The position numbers and the translations under genes are program-made. The notes under the pieces were generated by a model. It had not been told where the DNA came from. It worked only from the letters and a program-made list of their open reading frames with translations, and did no database searches. A stretch of 64,000 nucleotides of DNA from positions 601,001 to 665,000 of the forward strand of contig CAWZYM010000407.1 in assembly GCA_963966185.1 (NCBI GenBank), in the 5' to 3' direction. Positions 24,985-37,795 of this stretch are shown here, piece by piece (the stretch's first letter is position 1; each line of letters opens with the position of its first letter). This stretch comes from Rhabditoides inermis (lineage: Eukaryota; Nematoda; Chromadorea; Rhabditida; Rhabditidae).

Positions 24985-26150
24985 ATTGAAGTGAAACTTT
25001 TGCTTGGACATGGAGCTTACGCTGCCGGACAGCGAGCTTTTGATGGTTTTTTAACCGAATAATCAAAGCAAAATTGAGAACTATCACATTGTGGACTACA
25101 GCCGAGAACGTAAACTCTACTATCTGCAAAGTTTCATACAAATTGGTTGTTCCTCACACCGTAACCAATAACGCTGAAATTTTCAGGTACGCACTATTTG
25201 TTGAAACTATTTGTTGAACGTATTTACGGAAATTGAAGCGGAGATGTTTCTTAGATGAGACACGTTCGCTGCGAACAGCTACAAAATCGATTACTTTCGT
25301 GGTTTTTCTTCGAAATAAAGGCAATGAGTGTAATTGGAGAGTAATCACAAAGTGGACTGCGTCCTGAAGTAATATGTAAACTTTCTGGAGAGTTTCACGC
25401 AAAATCGGTTCAGTATAAACGGAGATATGCACGCGGACACACAAGAAAAAGTTCACAAGTGATAATTTTTGGTGGTTTTTTGACCAAAAATAGAGGTAAT
25501 GAAGACAAAATTGAGAACTATCACAGAGTGGATTGCATCAGAAGACGTAAACCTAACTATCTCAAACGTTTAATGCAAATTGGTTTTGTATGAATCGAGT
25601 TATGACCGCGGAAATACTAAAAATCGCAAAAGTGAGGCGAGAGCGCGCGCGCGGCTCTTGCTAATTTGGCTATATTTTCCTTACACCGTAACCAATGATG
25701 ATTAAACTTGCAGGTTAGTGACAGAACTATTTGTTGAAAGTAGTTACAGAACAAGATGCGAAACTGTTTCTTAGGTGAGAAGCTTTTGCAGCGGACAGCA
25801 CAAAAATCGGCGAATTTTGAGGTTTTTCTACCAAATATAGGCAATGAGTGTAATTGGAGAGTAATCACAAAGTGGACTGCATCCTGAAGTACTATGTAAA
25901 CTTTTCGCAAAGTTTGACGCAAATCGGTTCGGTAGAAACGGAGTTATGCCCGCGGACACACAAGAAAAAGTGCAAAAGTGACCATTTTTGGTGGTTTTTT
26001 GACCAAATATGGACGTAGAGGAGGAGTTGAGAGGTGCCTGAAATTTGTCGTCGTCCTTGGAAGAGAACACAACTTTTCACCAAGTTTCATGTGAATCGGT
26101 TGAGTTTGAAGCTAGTTATGACTCTGGAATGACGGACACCATAGGACATT
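24985..26150 (-). repeat. ~173-bp degenerate tandem core repeats of the Helitron-like element
   Basis: A GGTTTTT box recurs at 25045, 25301, 25474, 25821 and 25993 (steps 256, 173, 347, 172), pointing to a ~173-bp unit. Between boxes the same phrases return in order: a GAGTAATCAC / GAACTATCAC AAAGTGGACTGC-like block, a GTAAAC block, an AATCGGTT block, and a CGCGGACACACAAGAAAAAG block. A larger repeat is also visible: GCAATGAGTG at 25321 and 25841 (520 bp) and CCGTAACC at about 25159 and 25686 (527 bp). Internal tandem repeats next to a microsatellite are known in non-autonomous Helitrons of bivalves. Open frames of 63-101 codons on the minus strand here repeat with the DNA and are not taken as genes. 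Confidence 0.75.
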
Positions 26151-26166
26151 TTAGTAGAAAAGGCGA

Positions 26167-29100
26167 TATGAGATTCATTTGAGTCTCTTATGAAATTCAT
26201 TTGAGATTCATTTGAGTCTCATATGAGATTTGTTTGAGTCTCATTTGAGATTTGTTTGAGTCTCATATGAGATTCATTTGAGTCTCTAATGAAATTTGTT
26301 TGAGTCTCATGTGAGATTCCTGTGAGTCTCATATGAGTTTCATTTGAGATTTATGTGAGTCTCATATGAGATTCATTTGAGTCTCATATGAGATTTGTTT
26401 GAGTCTCGTATGAGATTCATTTGAGTCTCATATGAGATTTGTTTGAGTCTCATATGAGATTTGTTTAAGTCTTATATGAGATTCATTTGAGTCTCTTATG
26501 AAATTCATTTGAGATTCCTGTGAGTCTCATATGAGATTAATTTGAGATTCATGTGAGTCTCATATGAGATTCATTTGAGATTCATGTGAGTCTCATATGA
26601 GATTCATTTGAGTCTCATATGAGATTTGTTTGAGTCTCATATGAGATTTGTTTGAGTTTCATATGAGATTCATTTCAGTCTCATATGAGATTCAATTGAG
26701 ATTCCTGTGAGTCTCATATGAGATTCATTTGAGATTTATGTGAGTCTCATATGAGATTTGTTTGAGTCTTATATGAGATTCATTTGAGGCTCATAAGAAA
26801 TTCATTTGAGTCTCATATGAGATTTGTTTGAGTCTCGTATGAGATTCATTTGAGACTCAAATGAATCTCATGTGAGTCTCATATGATATTCATTTGAGTC
26901 TCATATGAGATTTGTTTGAGTTTCATATGAGATTCATTTGAGATTCCTGTGAGTCTCATATGAGATTAGTTTGAGATTCATGTGAGTCTCATATGAAATT
27001 CATTTGAGATTCATGTGAGTCTCATATGAGATTTATTTGAGTCTCATATGAGATTTGTTTGCGTCTCGTATGAGATTCATTTGAGTCTCATATGAGATTT
27101 GTTTGAGTCTCATATGAGATTTGTTTAAGTCTTGTAAGAGATTCATTTGAGTCTCTTATGAAATTCATTTGAGATTCCTGTGAGTCTCATATGAGATTAA
27201 TTTGAGATTCATGTGAGTCTCATATGAGATTCATTTGAGTCTCATATGAGATTTGTTTGAGTCTCATATGAGACTTGTTTGAGTTTCATATGAGATTCAT
27301 TTGAGATTACTGTGAGTCTCATATGAGATTAGTTTGAGATTCATGTGAGTCTCATATGAAATTCATTTGAGATTCATGTGAGTCTCATATGAGATTTATT
27401 TGAGTCTCATATGAGATTTGTTTGCGTCTCGTATGAGTTTCATTTGAGTCTCATATGAGATTTGTTTGAGTCTCATATGAGATTTGTTTAAGTCTTGTAT
27501 GAGATTCATTTGAGTCTCATATGAGATTTGTTTGAGTTTCATATGAGATTCATTTGAGATTCCTGTGAGTCTCATATGAGATTAGTTTGAGATTCATGTG
27601 AGTCTCATATGAAATTCATTTGAGATTCATGTGAGTCTCATATGAGATTTATTTGAGTCTCATATGAGATTTGTTTGCGTCTCGTATGAGATTCATTTGA
27701 GTTTCATATGAGATTTGTTTGAGTCTCATATGAGATTTGTTTAAGTCTTGTATGAGATTCATTTGAGTCTCTTATGAAATTCATTTGAGATTCCTGTGAG
27801 TCTCATATGAGATTAATTTGAGAATCATGTGAGTCTCATATGAGATTCATTTGAGATTCATGTGAGTCTCATATGAGATTTATTTGAGTCTCATATGAAA
27901 TTTGTTTGAGTCTCATATGAGATTCATTTGAGTCTCATATGAGATTTGTTCGAGTCTCATGTGAGATTCCTGTGAGTCTCATATGAGATTCATTTGAGAT
28001 TTATGTGAGTCTCATATGAGATTCATTTGAGATTTATGTGAGTCTCATATGAGATTTGTTTGAGTATCATATGAGATTCATTTGAGATTCCTGTGAGTCT
28101 CATATGAGATTTGTTTGAGTCTCGTATGAGATTCATTTGAGTCTCATATGAGATTTGTTTGAGTCTCATATGAGATTTGTTTAAGTCTTATATGAGATTC
28201 ATTTGAGTCTCTTATGAAATTCATTTGAGATTCATTTGAGTCTCATATGAGATTTGTTTGAGTCTCATTTGAGATTTGTTTGAGTCTCATATGAGATTCA
28301 TTTGAGTCTCTAATGAGATTTGTTTAAGTCTTATATGAGATTCATTTGAGTCTCTTATGAAATTCATTTGAGATTCCTGTGAGTCTCATATGAGATTAAT
28401 TTGAGATTCATGTGAGTCTCATATGAGATTCATTTGAGATTCATGTGAGTCTCATATGAGATTCATTTGAGTCTCATATGAGATTTGTTTGAGTCTCATA
28501 TGAGATTTGTTTGAGTTTCATATGAGATTCATTTCAGTCTCATATGAGATTCAATTGAGATTCCTGTGAGTCTCATATGAGATTAATTTGAGATTCATGT
28601 GAGTCTCATATGAGATTTGTTTGAGTCTTATATGAGATTCATTTGAGGCTCATAAGAAATTCATTTGAGTCTCATATGAGATTTGTTTGAGTCTCGTATG
28701 AGATTCATTTGAGACTCAAATGAATCTCATGTGAGTCTCATATGATATTCATTTGAGTCTCATATGAGATTTGTTTGAGTTTCATATGAGATTCATTTGA
28801 GATTCCTGTGAGTCTCATATGAGATTAGTTTGAGATTCATGTGAGTCTCATATGAAATTCATTTGAGATTCATGTGAGTCTCATATGAGATTTATTTGAG
28901 TCTCATATGAGATTTGTTTGCGTCTCGTATGAGATTCATTTGAGTCTCATATGAGATTTGTTTGAGTCTCATATGAGATTTGTTTAAGTCTTGTAAGAGA
29001 TTCATTTGAGTCTCTTATGAAATTCATTTGAGATTCCTGTGAGTCTCATATGAGATTAATTTGAGATTCATGTGAGTCTCATATGAGATTCATTTGAGTC

Positions 29101-32100
29101 TCATATGAGATTTGTTTGAGTCTCATATGAGACTTGTTTGAGTTTCATATGAGATTCATTTGAGATTACTGTGAGTCTCATATGAGATTAGTTTGAGATT
29201 CATGTGAGTCTCATATGAAATTCATTTGAGATTCATGTGAGTCTCATATGAGATTTATTTGAGTCTCATATGAGATTTGTTTGCGTCTCGTATGAGTTTC
29301 ATTTGAGTCTCATATGAGATTTGTTTGAGTCTCATATGAGATTTGTTTAAGTCTTGTATGAGATTCATTTGAGTCTCATATGAGATTTGTTTGAGTTTCA
29401 TATGAGATTCATTTGAGATTCCTGTGAGTCTCATATGAGATTAGTTTGAGATTCATGTGAGTCTCATATGAAATTCATTTGAGATTCATGTGAGTCTCAT
29501 ATGAGATTTATTTGAGTCTCATATGAGATTTGTTTGCGTCTCGTATGAGATTCATTTGAGTTTCATATGAGATTTGTTTGAGTCTCATATGAGATTTGTT
29601 TAAGTCTTGTATGAGATTCATTTGAGTCTCTTATGAAATTCATTTGAGATTCCTGTGAGTCTCATATGAGATTAATTTGAGAATCATGTGAGTCTCATAT
29701 GAGATTCATTTGAGATTCATGTGAGTCTCATATGAGATTTATTTGAGTCTCATATGAAATTTGTTTGAGTCTCATATGAGATTCATTTGAGTCTCATATG
29801 AGATTTGTTCGAGTCTCATGTGAGATTCCTGTGAGTCTCATATGAGATTCATTTGAGATTTATGTGAGTCTCATATGAGATTCATTTGAGATTTATGTGA
29901 GTCTCATATGAGATTTGTTTGAGTATCATATGAGATTCATTTGAGATTCCTGTGAGTCTCATATGAGATTTGTTTGAGTCTCGTATGAGATTCATTTGAG
30001 TCTCATATGAGATTTGTTTGAGTCTCATATGAGATTTGTTTAAGTCTTATATGAGATTCATTTGAGTCTCTTATGAAATTCATTTGAGATTCATTTGAGT
30101 CTCATATGAGATTTGTTTGAGTCTCATTTGAGATTTGTTTGAGTCTCATATGAGATTCATTTGAGTCTCTAATGAGATTTGTTTGAGTCTCATGTGAGAT
30201 TCCTGTGAGTCTCATATGAGTTTCATTTGAGATTTATGTGAGTCTCATATGAGATTCATTTGAGTCTCATATGAGATTTGTTTGAGTCTCGTATGAGATT
30301 CATTTGAGTCTCATATGAGATTTGTTTGAGTCTCATATGAGATTTGTTTAAGTCTTATATGAGATTCATTTGAGTCTCTTATGAAATTCGGTTGAGATTC
30401 CTGTGAGTCTCATATGAGATTAATTTGAGATTCATGTGAGTCTCATATGAGATTCATTTGAGATTCATGTGAGTCTCATATGAGATTCATTTGAGTCTCA
30501 TATGAGATTTGTTTGAGTCTCATATGAGATTTGTTTGAGTTTCATATGAGATTCATTTCAGTCTCATATGAGATTCAATTGAGATTCCTGTGAGTCTCGT
30601 ATGAGATTCATTTGAGTCTCATATGAGATTCATTTGAGATTCATGTGAGTCTCATATGAGATTCATTTGAGTCTCATATGAGATTTGTTTGAGTCTCATA
30701 TGAGATTTGTTTAAGTCTTATATGAGATTCATTTGAGTCTCTTATGAAATTCATTTGAGATTCCTGTGAGTCTCATATGAGATTAATTTGAGATTCATGT
30801 GAGTCTCATATGAGATTCATTTGAGATTCATGTGAGTCTCATATGAGATTCATTTGAGTCTCATATGAGATTCATTTGAGATTCATGTGAGTCTCATATG
30901 AGATTCATTTGAGTCTCATATGAGATTTGTTTGAGTCTCATATGAGATTTGTTTAAGTCTTATATGAGATTCATTTGAGTCTCTTATGAAATTCATTTGA
31001 GATTCCTGTGAGTCTCATATGAGATTAATTTGAGATTCATGTGAGTCTCATATGAGATTCATTTGAGATTCATGTGAGTCTCATATGAGATTCATTTGAG
31101 TCTCATATGAGATTTGTTTGAGTCTCATATGAGATTTGTTTGAGTTTCATATGAGATTCATTTCAGTCTCATATGAGATTCAATTGAGATTCCTGTGAGT
31201 CTCGTATGAGATTCATTTGAGTCTCATATGAGATTCGTTCGAGTCTCATGTGAGATTCCTGTGAGTCTCATATGAGATTCATTTGAGATTTATGTGAGTC
31301 TCATATGAGATTTGTTTGAGTCTTATATGAGATTCATTTGAGTCTCAAAAGAAATTCATTTGAGTCTCATATGAGATTCATTTGAGTCTCATACGAGATT
31401 CATTTGAGTCTCATATGAGATTTGTTTGAGTCTCATATGAGATTTGTTTAAGTCTTGTATGAGATTCATTTGAGTCTCTCATGAAATTCATTTGAGATTC
31501 CTGTGAGTCTCATATGAGATTAATTTGAGATTCCTGTGAGTCTCATATGAGATTCATTTGAGATTTATGTGAGTCTCATATGAGATTTGTTTGAGTCTTA
31601 TATGAGATTCATTTGAGTCTCATAAAAAATTCATTTGAGTCTCATATGAGATTTGTTTGAGTCTCGTATGAGATTCATTTGAGTCTCATATGAGATTTGT
31701 TTGAGTCTCATATGAGATTTGTTAAAGTCTTATATGAGATTCATTTGAGTCTCTTATGAAATTCATTAGAGATTCCTGTGAGTCTCATATGAGATTAATT
31801 TGAGATTCATGTGAGTCTCATATGAGATTCATTTGAGATTCATGTGAGTCTCATATGAGATTCATTCGAGTCTCATATGAGATTTGTTTGAGTCTCATAT
31901 GAGATTTGTTTGAGTCTTATATGATATTCATTTGAGATCTATGTGAGTCTCATGTGAGATTCATTTGAGTCTCATATGAGATTTGTTTGAGTCTCATAAG
32001 AAACTTGTTTGAATGAGATTTGTCTGAGTCTCATATGAGATTCAATTGAGATTCCTGTGAGTCTCATATGAAATTCATGAAAGATTCCTGTGAGTCTCAT

Positions 32101-35100
32101 ATGAGATTCATTTGAGATTCATGTGAGTCTCATATGAGATTCATTTGAGATTCATGTGAGTCTCATATGAGATTCATTTGAGTCTCATATGAGATTTGTT
32201 TGAGTCTCATATGAGACTTGTTTGAGTTTCATATGAGATTCATTTCAGTCTCATATGAGATTCAATTGAGATTCCTGTGAGTCTCATATGAGATTCATTT
32301 GAGTCTCATATGAGATTTGTTCGAGTCTCATGTGAGATTCCTGTGAGTCTCATATGAGATTCATTTGAGATTTATGTGAGTCTCATATGAGATTTGTTTG
32401 AGTCTTATATGAGATTCATTTGAGGCTCATAAGAAATTCATTTGAGTCTCATATGAGATTTGTTTGAGTCTCGTATGAGATTCATTTGAGACTCAAATGA
32501 ATCTCATGTGAGTCTCATATGATATTCATTTGAGTCTCATATGAGATTTGTTTGAGTTTCATATGAGATTCATTTGAGATTCCTGTGAGTCTCATATGAG
32601 ATTAGTTTGAGATTCATGTGAGTCTCATATGAAATTCATTTGAGATTCATGTGAGTCTCATATGAGATTTATTTGAGTCTCATATGAGATTTGTTTGCGT
32701 CTCGTATGAGATTCATTTGAGTCTCATATGAGATTTGTTTGAGTCTCATATGAGATTTGTTTAAGTCTTGTATGAGATTCATTTGAGTCTCATATGAGAT
32801 TTGTTCGAGTCTCATGTGAGATTCCTGTGAGTCTCATATGAGATTCATTTGAGATTTATGTGAGTCTCATATGATATTTGTTTGAGTCTTATATGAGATT
32901 CATTTGAGTCTTATAAAAAATTCATTTGAGTCTCATATGAGATTTGTTTGAGTCTCGTATGAGATTCATTTGATTCTCATATGAGATTTGTTTGAGTCTC
33001 ATATGAGATTTGTTTAAGTCTTATATGAGATTCATTTGAGTCTCTTATGAAATTTATTTGAGATTCCTGTGAGTCTCATATGAGATTAATTTGAGATTCA
33101 TGTGAGTCTCATATGAGATTCATTTGAGTCTCATATGAGATTTGTTTGAGTCTCATATGAGACTTGTTTGAGTTTCATATGAGATTCATTTGAGATTCCT
33201 GTGAGTCTCATATGAGATTAGTTTGAGATTCATGTGAGTCTCATATGAAATTCATTTGAGATTCATGTGAGTCTCATATGAGATTTATTTGAGTCTCATA
33301 TGAGATTTGTTTGCGTCTCGTATGAGTTTCATTTGAGTCTCATATGAGATTTGTTTGAGTCTCATATGAGATTTGTTTAAGTCTTGTATGAGATTCATTT
33401 GAGTCTCATATGAGATTTGTTTGAGTTTCATATGAGATTCATTTGAGATTCCTGTGAGTCTCATATGAGATTAGTTTGAGATTCATGTGAGTCTCATATG
33501 AAATTCATTTGAGATTCATGTGAGTCTCATATGAGATTTATTTGAGTCTCATATGAGATTTGTTTGCGTCTCGTATGAGATTCATTTGAGTCTCATATGA
33601 GATTTGTTTGAGTCTCATATGAGATTTGTTTAAGTCTTGTATGAGATTCATTTGAGTCTCTTATGAAATTCATTTGAGATTCCTGTGAGTCTCATATGAG
33701 ATTAATTTGAGATTCATGTGAGTCTCATATGAGATTCATTTGAGATTCATGTGAGTCTCATATGAGATTCATTTGAGTCTCATATGAAATTTGTTTGAGT
33801 CTCATATGAGATTCATTTGAGTCTCATATGAGATTTGTTCGAGTCTCATGTGAGATTCCTGTGAGTCTCATATGAGATTCATTTGAGATTTATGTGAGTC
33901 TCATATGAGATTTGTTTGAGTATCATATGAGATTCATTTGAGATTCCTGTGAGTCTCATATGAGATTTGTTTGAGTCTCGTATGAGATTCATTTGAGTCT
34001 CATATGAGATTTGTTTGAGTCTCATATGAGATTTGTTTAAGTCTTATATGAGATTCATTTGAGTCTCTTATGAAATTCATTTGAGATTCATTTGAGTCTC
34101 ATATGAGATTTGTTTGAGTCTCATTTGAGATTTGTTTGAGTCTCATATGAGATTCATTTGAGTCTCTAATGAGATTTGTTTGAGTCTCATGTGAGATTCC
34201 TGTGAGTCTCATATGAGTTTCATTTGAGATTTATGTGAGTCTCATATGAGATTCATTTGAGTCTCATATGAGATTTGTTTGAGTCTCGTATGAGATTCAT
34301 TTGAGTCTCATATGAGATTCAATTGAGATTCCTGTGAGTCTCGTATGAGATTCATTTGAGTCTCATATGAGATTTGTTCGAGTCTCATGTGAGATTTGTT
34401 TGAGTCTCATATGAGATTAATTTGAGATTCATGTGAGTCTCATATGAGATTCATTTGAGATTCATGTGAGTCTCATATGAGATTCATTCGAGTCTCATAT
34501 GAGATTTGTTTGAGTCTCATATGAGATTTGTTTGAGTCTTATATGATATTCATTTGAGATCTATGTGAGTCTCATGTGAGATTCATTTGAGTCTCATATG
34601 AGATTTGTTTGAGTCTCATAAGAAACTTGTTTGAATGAGATTTGTCTGAGTCTCATATGAGATTTGTTTGAGTCTTATATGAGATTCATTTGAGTCTTAT
34701 AAAAAATTCATTCGAGTCTCATATGAGATTTGTTTGAGTCTCGTATGAGATTCATTTGATTCTCATATGAGATTTGTTTGAGTCTCATATGAGATTTGTT
34801 TAAGTCTTATATGAGATTCATTTGAGTCTCTTATGAAATTTATTTGAGATTCCTGTGAGTCTCATATGAGATTAATTTGAGATTCATGTGAGTCTCATAT
34901 GAGATTCATTTGAGTCTCATATGAGATTTGTTTGAGTCTCATATGAGACTTGTTTGAGTTTCATATGAGATTCATTTGAGATTCCTGTGAGTCTCATATG
35001 AGATTAGTTTGAGATTCATGTGAGTCTCATATGAAATTCATTTGAGATTCATGTGAGTCTCATATGAGATTTATTTGAGTCTCATATGAGATTTGTTTGC

Positions 35101-35829
35101 GTCTCGTATGAGTTTCATTTGAGTCTCATATGAGATTTGTTTGAGTCTCATATGAGATTTGTTTAAGTCTTGTATGAGATTCATTTGAGTCTCATATGAG
35201 ATTTGTTTGAGTTTCATATGAGATTCATTTGAGATTCCTGTGAGTCTCATATGAGATTAGTTTGAGATTCATGTGAGTCTCATATGAAATTCATTTGAGA
35301 TTCATGTGAGTCTCATATGAGATTTATTTGAGTCTCATATGAGATTTGTTTGCGTCTCGTATGAGATTCATTTGAGTCTCATATGAGATTTGTTTGAGTC
35401 TCATATGAGATTTGTTTAAGTCTTGTATGAGATTCATTTGAGTCTCTTATGAAATTCATTTGAGATTCCTGTGAGTCTCATATGAGATTAATTTGAGATT
35501 CATGTGAGTCTCATATGAGATTCATTTGAGATTCATGTGAGTCTCATATGAGATTCATTTGAGTCTCATATGAAATTTGTTTGAGTCTCATATGAGATTC
35601 ATTTGAGTCTCATATGAGATTTGTTCGAGTCTCATGTGAGATTCCTGTGAGTCTCATATGAGATTCATTTGAGATTTATGTGAGTCTCATATGAGATTTG
35701 TTTGAGTATCATATGAGATTCATTTGAGATTCCTGTGAGTCTCATATGAGATTTGTTTGAGTCTCGTATGAGATTCATTTGAGTCTCATATGAGATTTGT
35801 TTGAGTCTCATATGAGATTTGTATGAGAT
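26167..35829 (+). repeat. Satellite A, fourth segment, right of the Helitron-like element
   Basis: The satellite resumes in the same orientation and at the base expected from an uninterrupted array. It contains an 1859-bp tandem duplication (about 26460-30177) and a 242-bp one (about 30600-31000). Palindromes start at 26839, 28698 and 32475, and the register-shifting AAGAAACTTG marker occurs near 31996 and 34618. Its last bases before the first exon-like fragment read GTATGAGAT, where the array normally has GTTTAAGTCT. Confidence 0.97.
26460..30177 (+). repeat. 1859-bp tandem duplication
   Basis: Two private variants recur exactly 1859 bp (169 monomers) apart: GTAAGAG at 27134 and 28993, and GAGAATC at 27820 and 29679. 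The palindrome at 26839 and 28698 keeps the same spacing, and the tandem junction lies near 28319. A third, related copy is split by the Helitron-like element: the rare GAGATTACTGTGAG variant occurs at 23228, 27303 and 29162. Confidence 0.85.
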
Positions 35830-35903
35830 ACTCACCCATGCCTCCCATGTAGACGGGAACAGCGGAAGCGACGCCGACGAGAGCGAGAAGAGCAGCGAAC
35901 CTT
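35830..35903 (-). pseudogene. Signal-peptide exon fragment, copy 1 (5 bp shorter)
   Basis: Same fragment as at 37717-37795 but without the 5 bp CTGTC at its left edge, so the sequence after the GTGAGT donor goes straight into satellite. It is the first copy met in the window and the only one with this edge. It is therefore either the deletion product or the older form. Confidence 0.75.
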
Positions 35904-37716
35904 GAGTCTTATATGAGATTCATTTGAGTCTCTTATGAAATTCATTTGAGATTCATTTGAGTCTCATATGAGATTTGTTCGAGTCTCATGTGAGATTTGT
36001 TTGAGTCTCATATGAGATTAATTTGAGATTCATGTGAGTCTCATATGAGATTCATTTGAGATTCATGTGAGTCTCATATGAGATTCATTCGAGTCTCATA
36101 TGAGATTTGTTTGAGTCTCATATGAGATTTGTTTGAGTCTTATATGATATTCATTTGAGATCTATGTGAGTCTCATGTGAGATTCATTTGAGTCTCATAT
36201 GAGATTTGTTTGAGTCTCATAAGAAACTTGTTTGAATGAGATTTGTCTGAGTCTCATATGAGATTCAATTGAGATTCCTGTGAGTCTCATATGAAATTCA
36301 TGAAAGATTCCTGTGAGTCTCATATGAGATTCATTTGAGATTCATGTGAGTCTCATATGAGATTCATTTGAGATTCATGTGAGTCTCATATGAGATTCAT
36401 TTGAGTCTCATATGAGATTTGTTTGAGTCTCATATGAGACTTGTTTGAGTTTCATATGAGATTCATTTCAGTCTCATATGAGATTCAATTGAGATTCCTG
36501 TGAGTCTCATATGAGATTCATTTGAGTCTCATATGATATTTGTTCGAGTCTCATGTGAGATTCCTGTGAGTCTCATATGAGATTCATTTGAGATTTATGT
36601 GAGTCTCATATGAGATTTGTTTGAGTCTTATATGAGATTCATTTGAGGCTCATAAGAAATTCATTTGAGTCTCATATGAGATTTGTTTAAGTCTTATATG
36701 AGATTCATTTGAGTCTCTTATGAAATTTATTTGAGATTCCTGTGAGTCTCATATGAGATTAATTTGAGATTCATGTGAGTCTCATATGAGATTCATTTGA
36801 GTCTCATATGAGATTTGTTTGAGTCTCATATGAGACTTGTTTGAGTTTCATATGAGATTCATTTGAGATTCCTGTGAGTCTCATATGAGATTAGTTTGAG
36901 ATTCATGTGAGTCTCATATGAAATTCATTTGAGATTCATGTGAGTCTCATATGAGATTTATTTGAGTCTCATATGAGATTTGTTTGCGTCTCGTATGAGT
37001 TTCATTTGAGTCTCATATGAGATTTGTTTGAGTCTCATATGAGATTTGTTTAAGTCTTGTATGAGATTCATTTGAGTCTCATATGAGATTTGTTTGAGTT
37101 TCATATGAGATTCATTTGAGATTCCTGTGAGTCTCATATGAGATTAGTTTGAGATTCATGTGAGTCTCATATGAAATTCATTTGAGATTCATGTGAGTCT
37201 CATATGAGATTTATTTGAGTCTCATATGAGATTTGTTTGCGTCTCGTATGAGATTCATTTGAGTCTCATATGAGATTTGTTTGAGTCTCATATGAGATTT
37301 GTTTAAGTCTTGTATGAGATTCATTTGAGTCTCTTATGAAATTCATTTGAGATTCCTGTGAGTCTCATATGAGATTAATTTGAGATTCATGTGAGTCTCA
37401 TATGAGATTCATTTGAGATTCATGTGAGTCTCATATGAGATTCATTTGAGTCTCATATGAAATTTGTTTGAGTCTCATATGAGATTCATTTGAGTCTCAT
37501 ATGAGATTTGTTCGAGTCTCATGTGAGATTCCTGTGAGTCTCATATGAGATTCATTTGAGATTTATGTGAGTCTCATATGAGATTTGTTTGAGTATCATA
37601 TGAGATTCATTTGAGATTCCTGTGAGTCTCATATGAGATTTGTTTGAGTCTCGTATGAGATTCATTTGAGTCTCATATGAGATTTGTTTGAGTCTCATAT
37701 GAGATTTGTATGAGAT
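35904..37716 (+). repeat. Satellite A between exon fragments 1 and 2
   Basis: Satellite only, 1813 bp. It holds the AAGAAACTTG marker near 36221 but no 33-bp palindrome, because the segment jumps from the GAGGCTCATAAG variant (near 36650) directly to GTTTAAGTCTTAT. Relative to the 2.9-kb units downstream this is a shortened unit. Confidence 0.95.
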
Positions 37717-37795
37717 CTGTCACTCACCCATGCCTCCCATGTAGACGGGAACAGCGGAAGCGACGCCGACGAGAGCGAGAAGAGCAGCGAACCTT
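37717..37795 (-). pseudogene. Signal-peptide exon fragment with splice donor, copy 2 (reference copy)
   Basis: This GC-rich 79-bp segment is unlike either satellite. On the minus strand the frame starting one base in from 37795 reads RFAALLALVGVASAVPVY followed by MGGMG. The hydrophobic core ending in Ala-Ser-Ala-Val-Pro looks like a classic eukaryotic signal peptide with a cleavage site after ASA. Directly after the ATGG codon region comes GTGAGT (minus strand of 37722-37727), a strong 5' splice-site match, and reading on gives a TGA. So it looks like the 3' part of a first coding exon plus about 11 bp of intron, captured in the satellite. No ATG precedes it in frame: the base before AGG is satellite (CTCA). 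It is thus a fragment, not a gene. The source protein is not recognised; a secreted Gly/Met-containing product is inferred. Confidence 0.7.

Larger units (their letters stand above)
24083..26166 (-). mobile_element. Non-autonomous Helitron-like element, 2084 bp
   Basis: Read on the minus strand the insert begins TCGCCTTTTC at 26166 and ends GCGCTAG at 24083. It thus has the 5'-TC and 3'-CTRR (here CTAG) termini of Helitrons, with a GC-rich hairpin at the 3' end. The flanks GTCTTA (to 24082) and TATGAG (from 26167) join to give GTCTTATATGAG, the uninterrupted satellite sequence seen at 28185-28196 and 30044-30055. Insertion was therefore between A and T with no target-site duplication, which is the Helitron signature and argues against TIR transposons. 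No Rep/helicase ORF is present, so the element is non-autonomous. From its 5' end it contains ~173-bp degenerate repeats, then pyrimidine tracts, then a short AT-rich unique stretch. It appears once in the window. Rolling-circle mobility is known for the family; activity here is not shown. Confidence 0.85.

Noticed and set aside
25639..25655. GAGCGCGCGCGCGGCTC as a regulatory or Z-DNA site
   Set aside because: It is a short alternating GC run inside a mobile element; Z-DNA potential is plausible but nothing supports a role.
25154..25922. Two minus-strand open frames (100 and 101 codons) sharing LQDAVHFVITLQLHSLP
   Set aside because: The shared peptide comes from near-identical DNA in the ~520-bp internal repeat. 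There is no recognisable domain, and the two frames simply copy each other; not evidence of a gene.
25828..26083. Overlapping 80- and 63-codon minus-strand frames
   Set aside because: They overlap in different frames within the same repeat and have no recognisable protein features.
24081..26168. TA target duplication, which would suggest a Tc1/mariner-type insertion
   Set aside because: TA stands on both sides, but the neighbouring empty sites read GTCTTATATGAG, so both TAs were there before insertion. The element also lacks terminal inverted repeats.
37717..37795. Functional first exon of a gene using satellite A as intron
   Set aside because: No start codon in frame and satellite on both sides of all seven copies; best read as a non-functional fragment.
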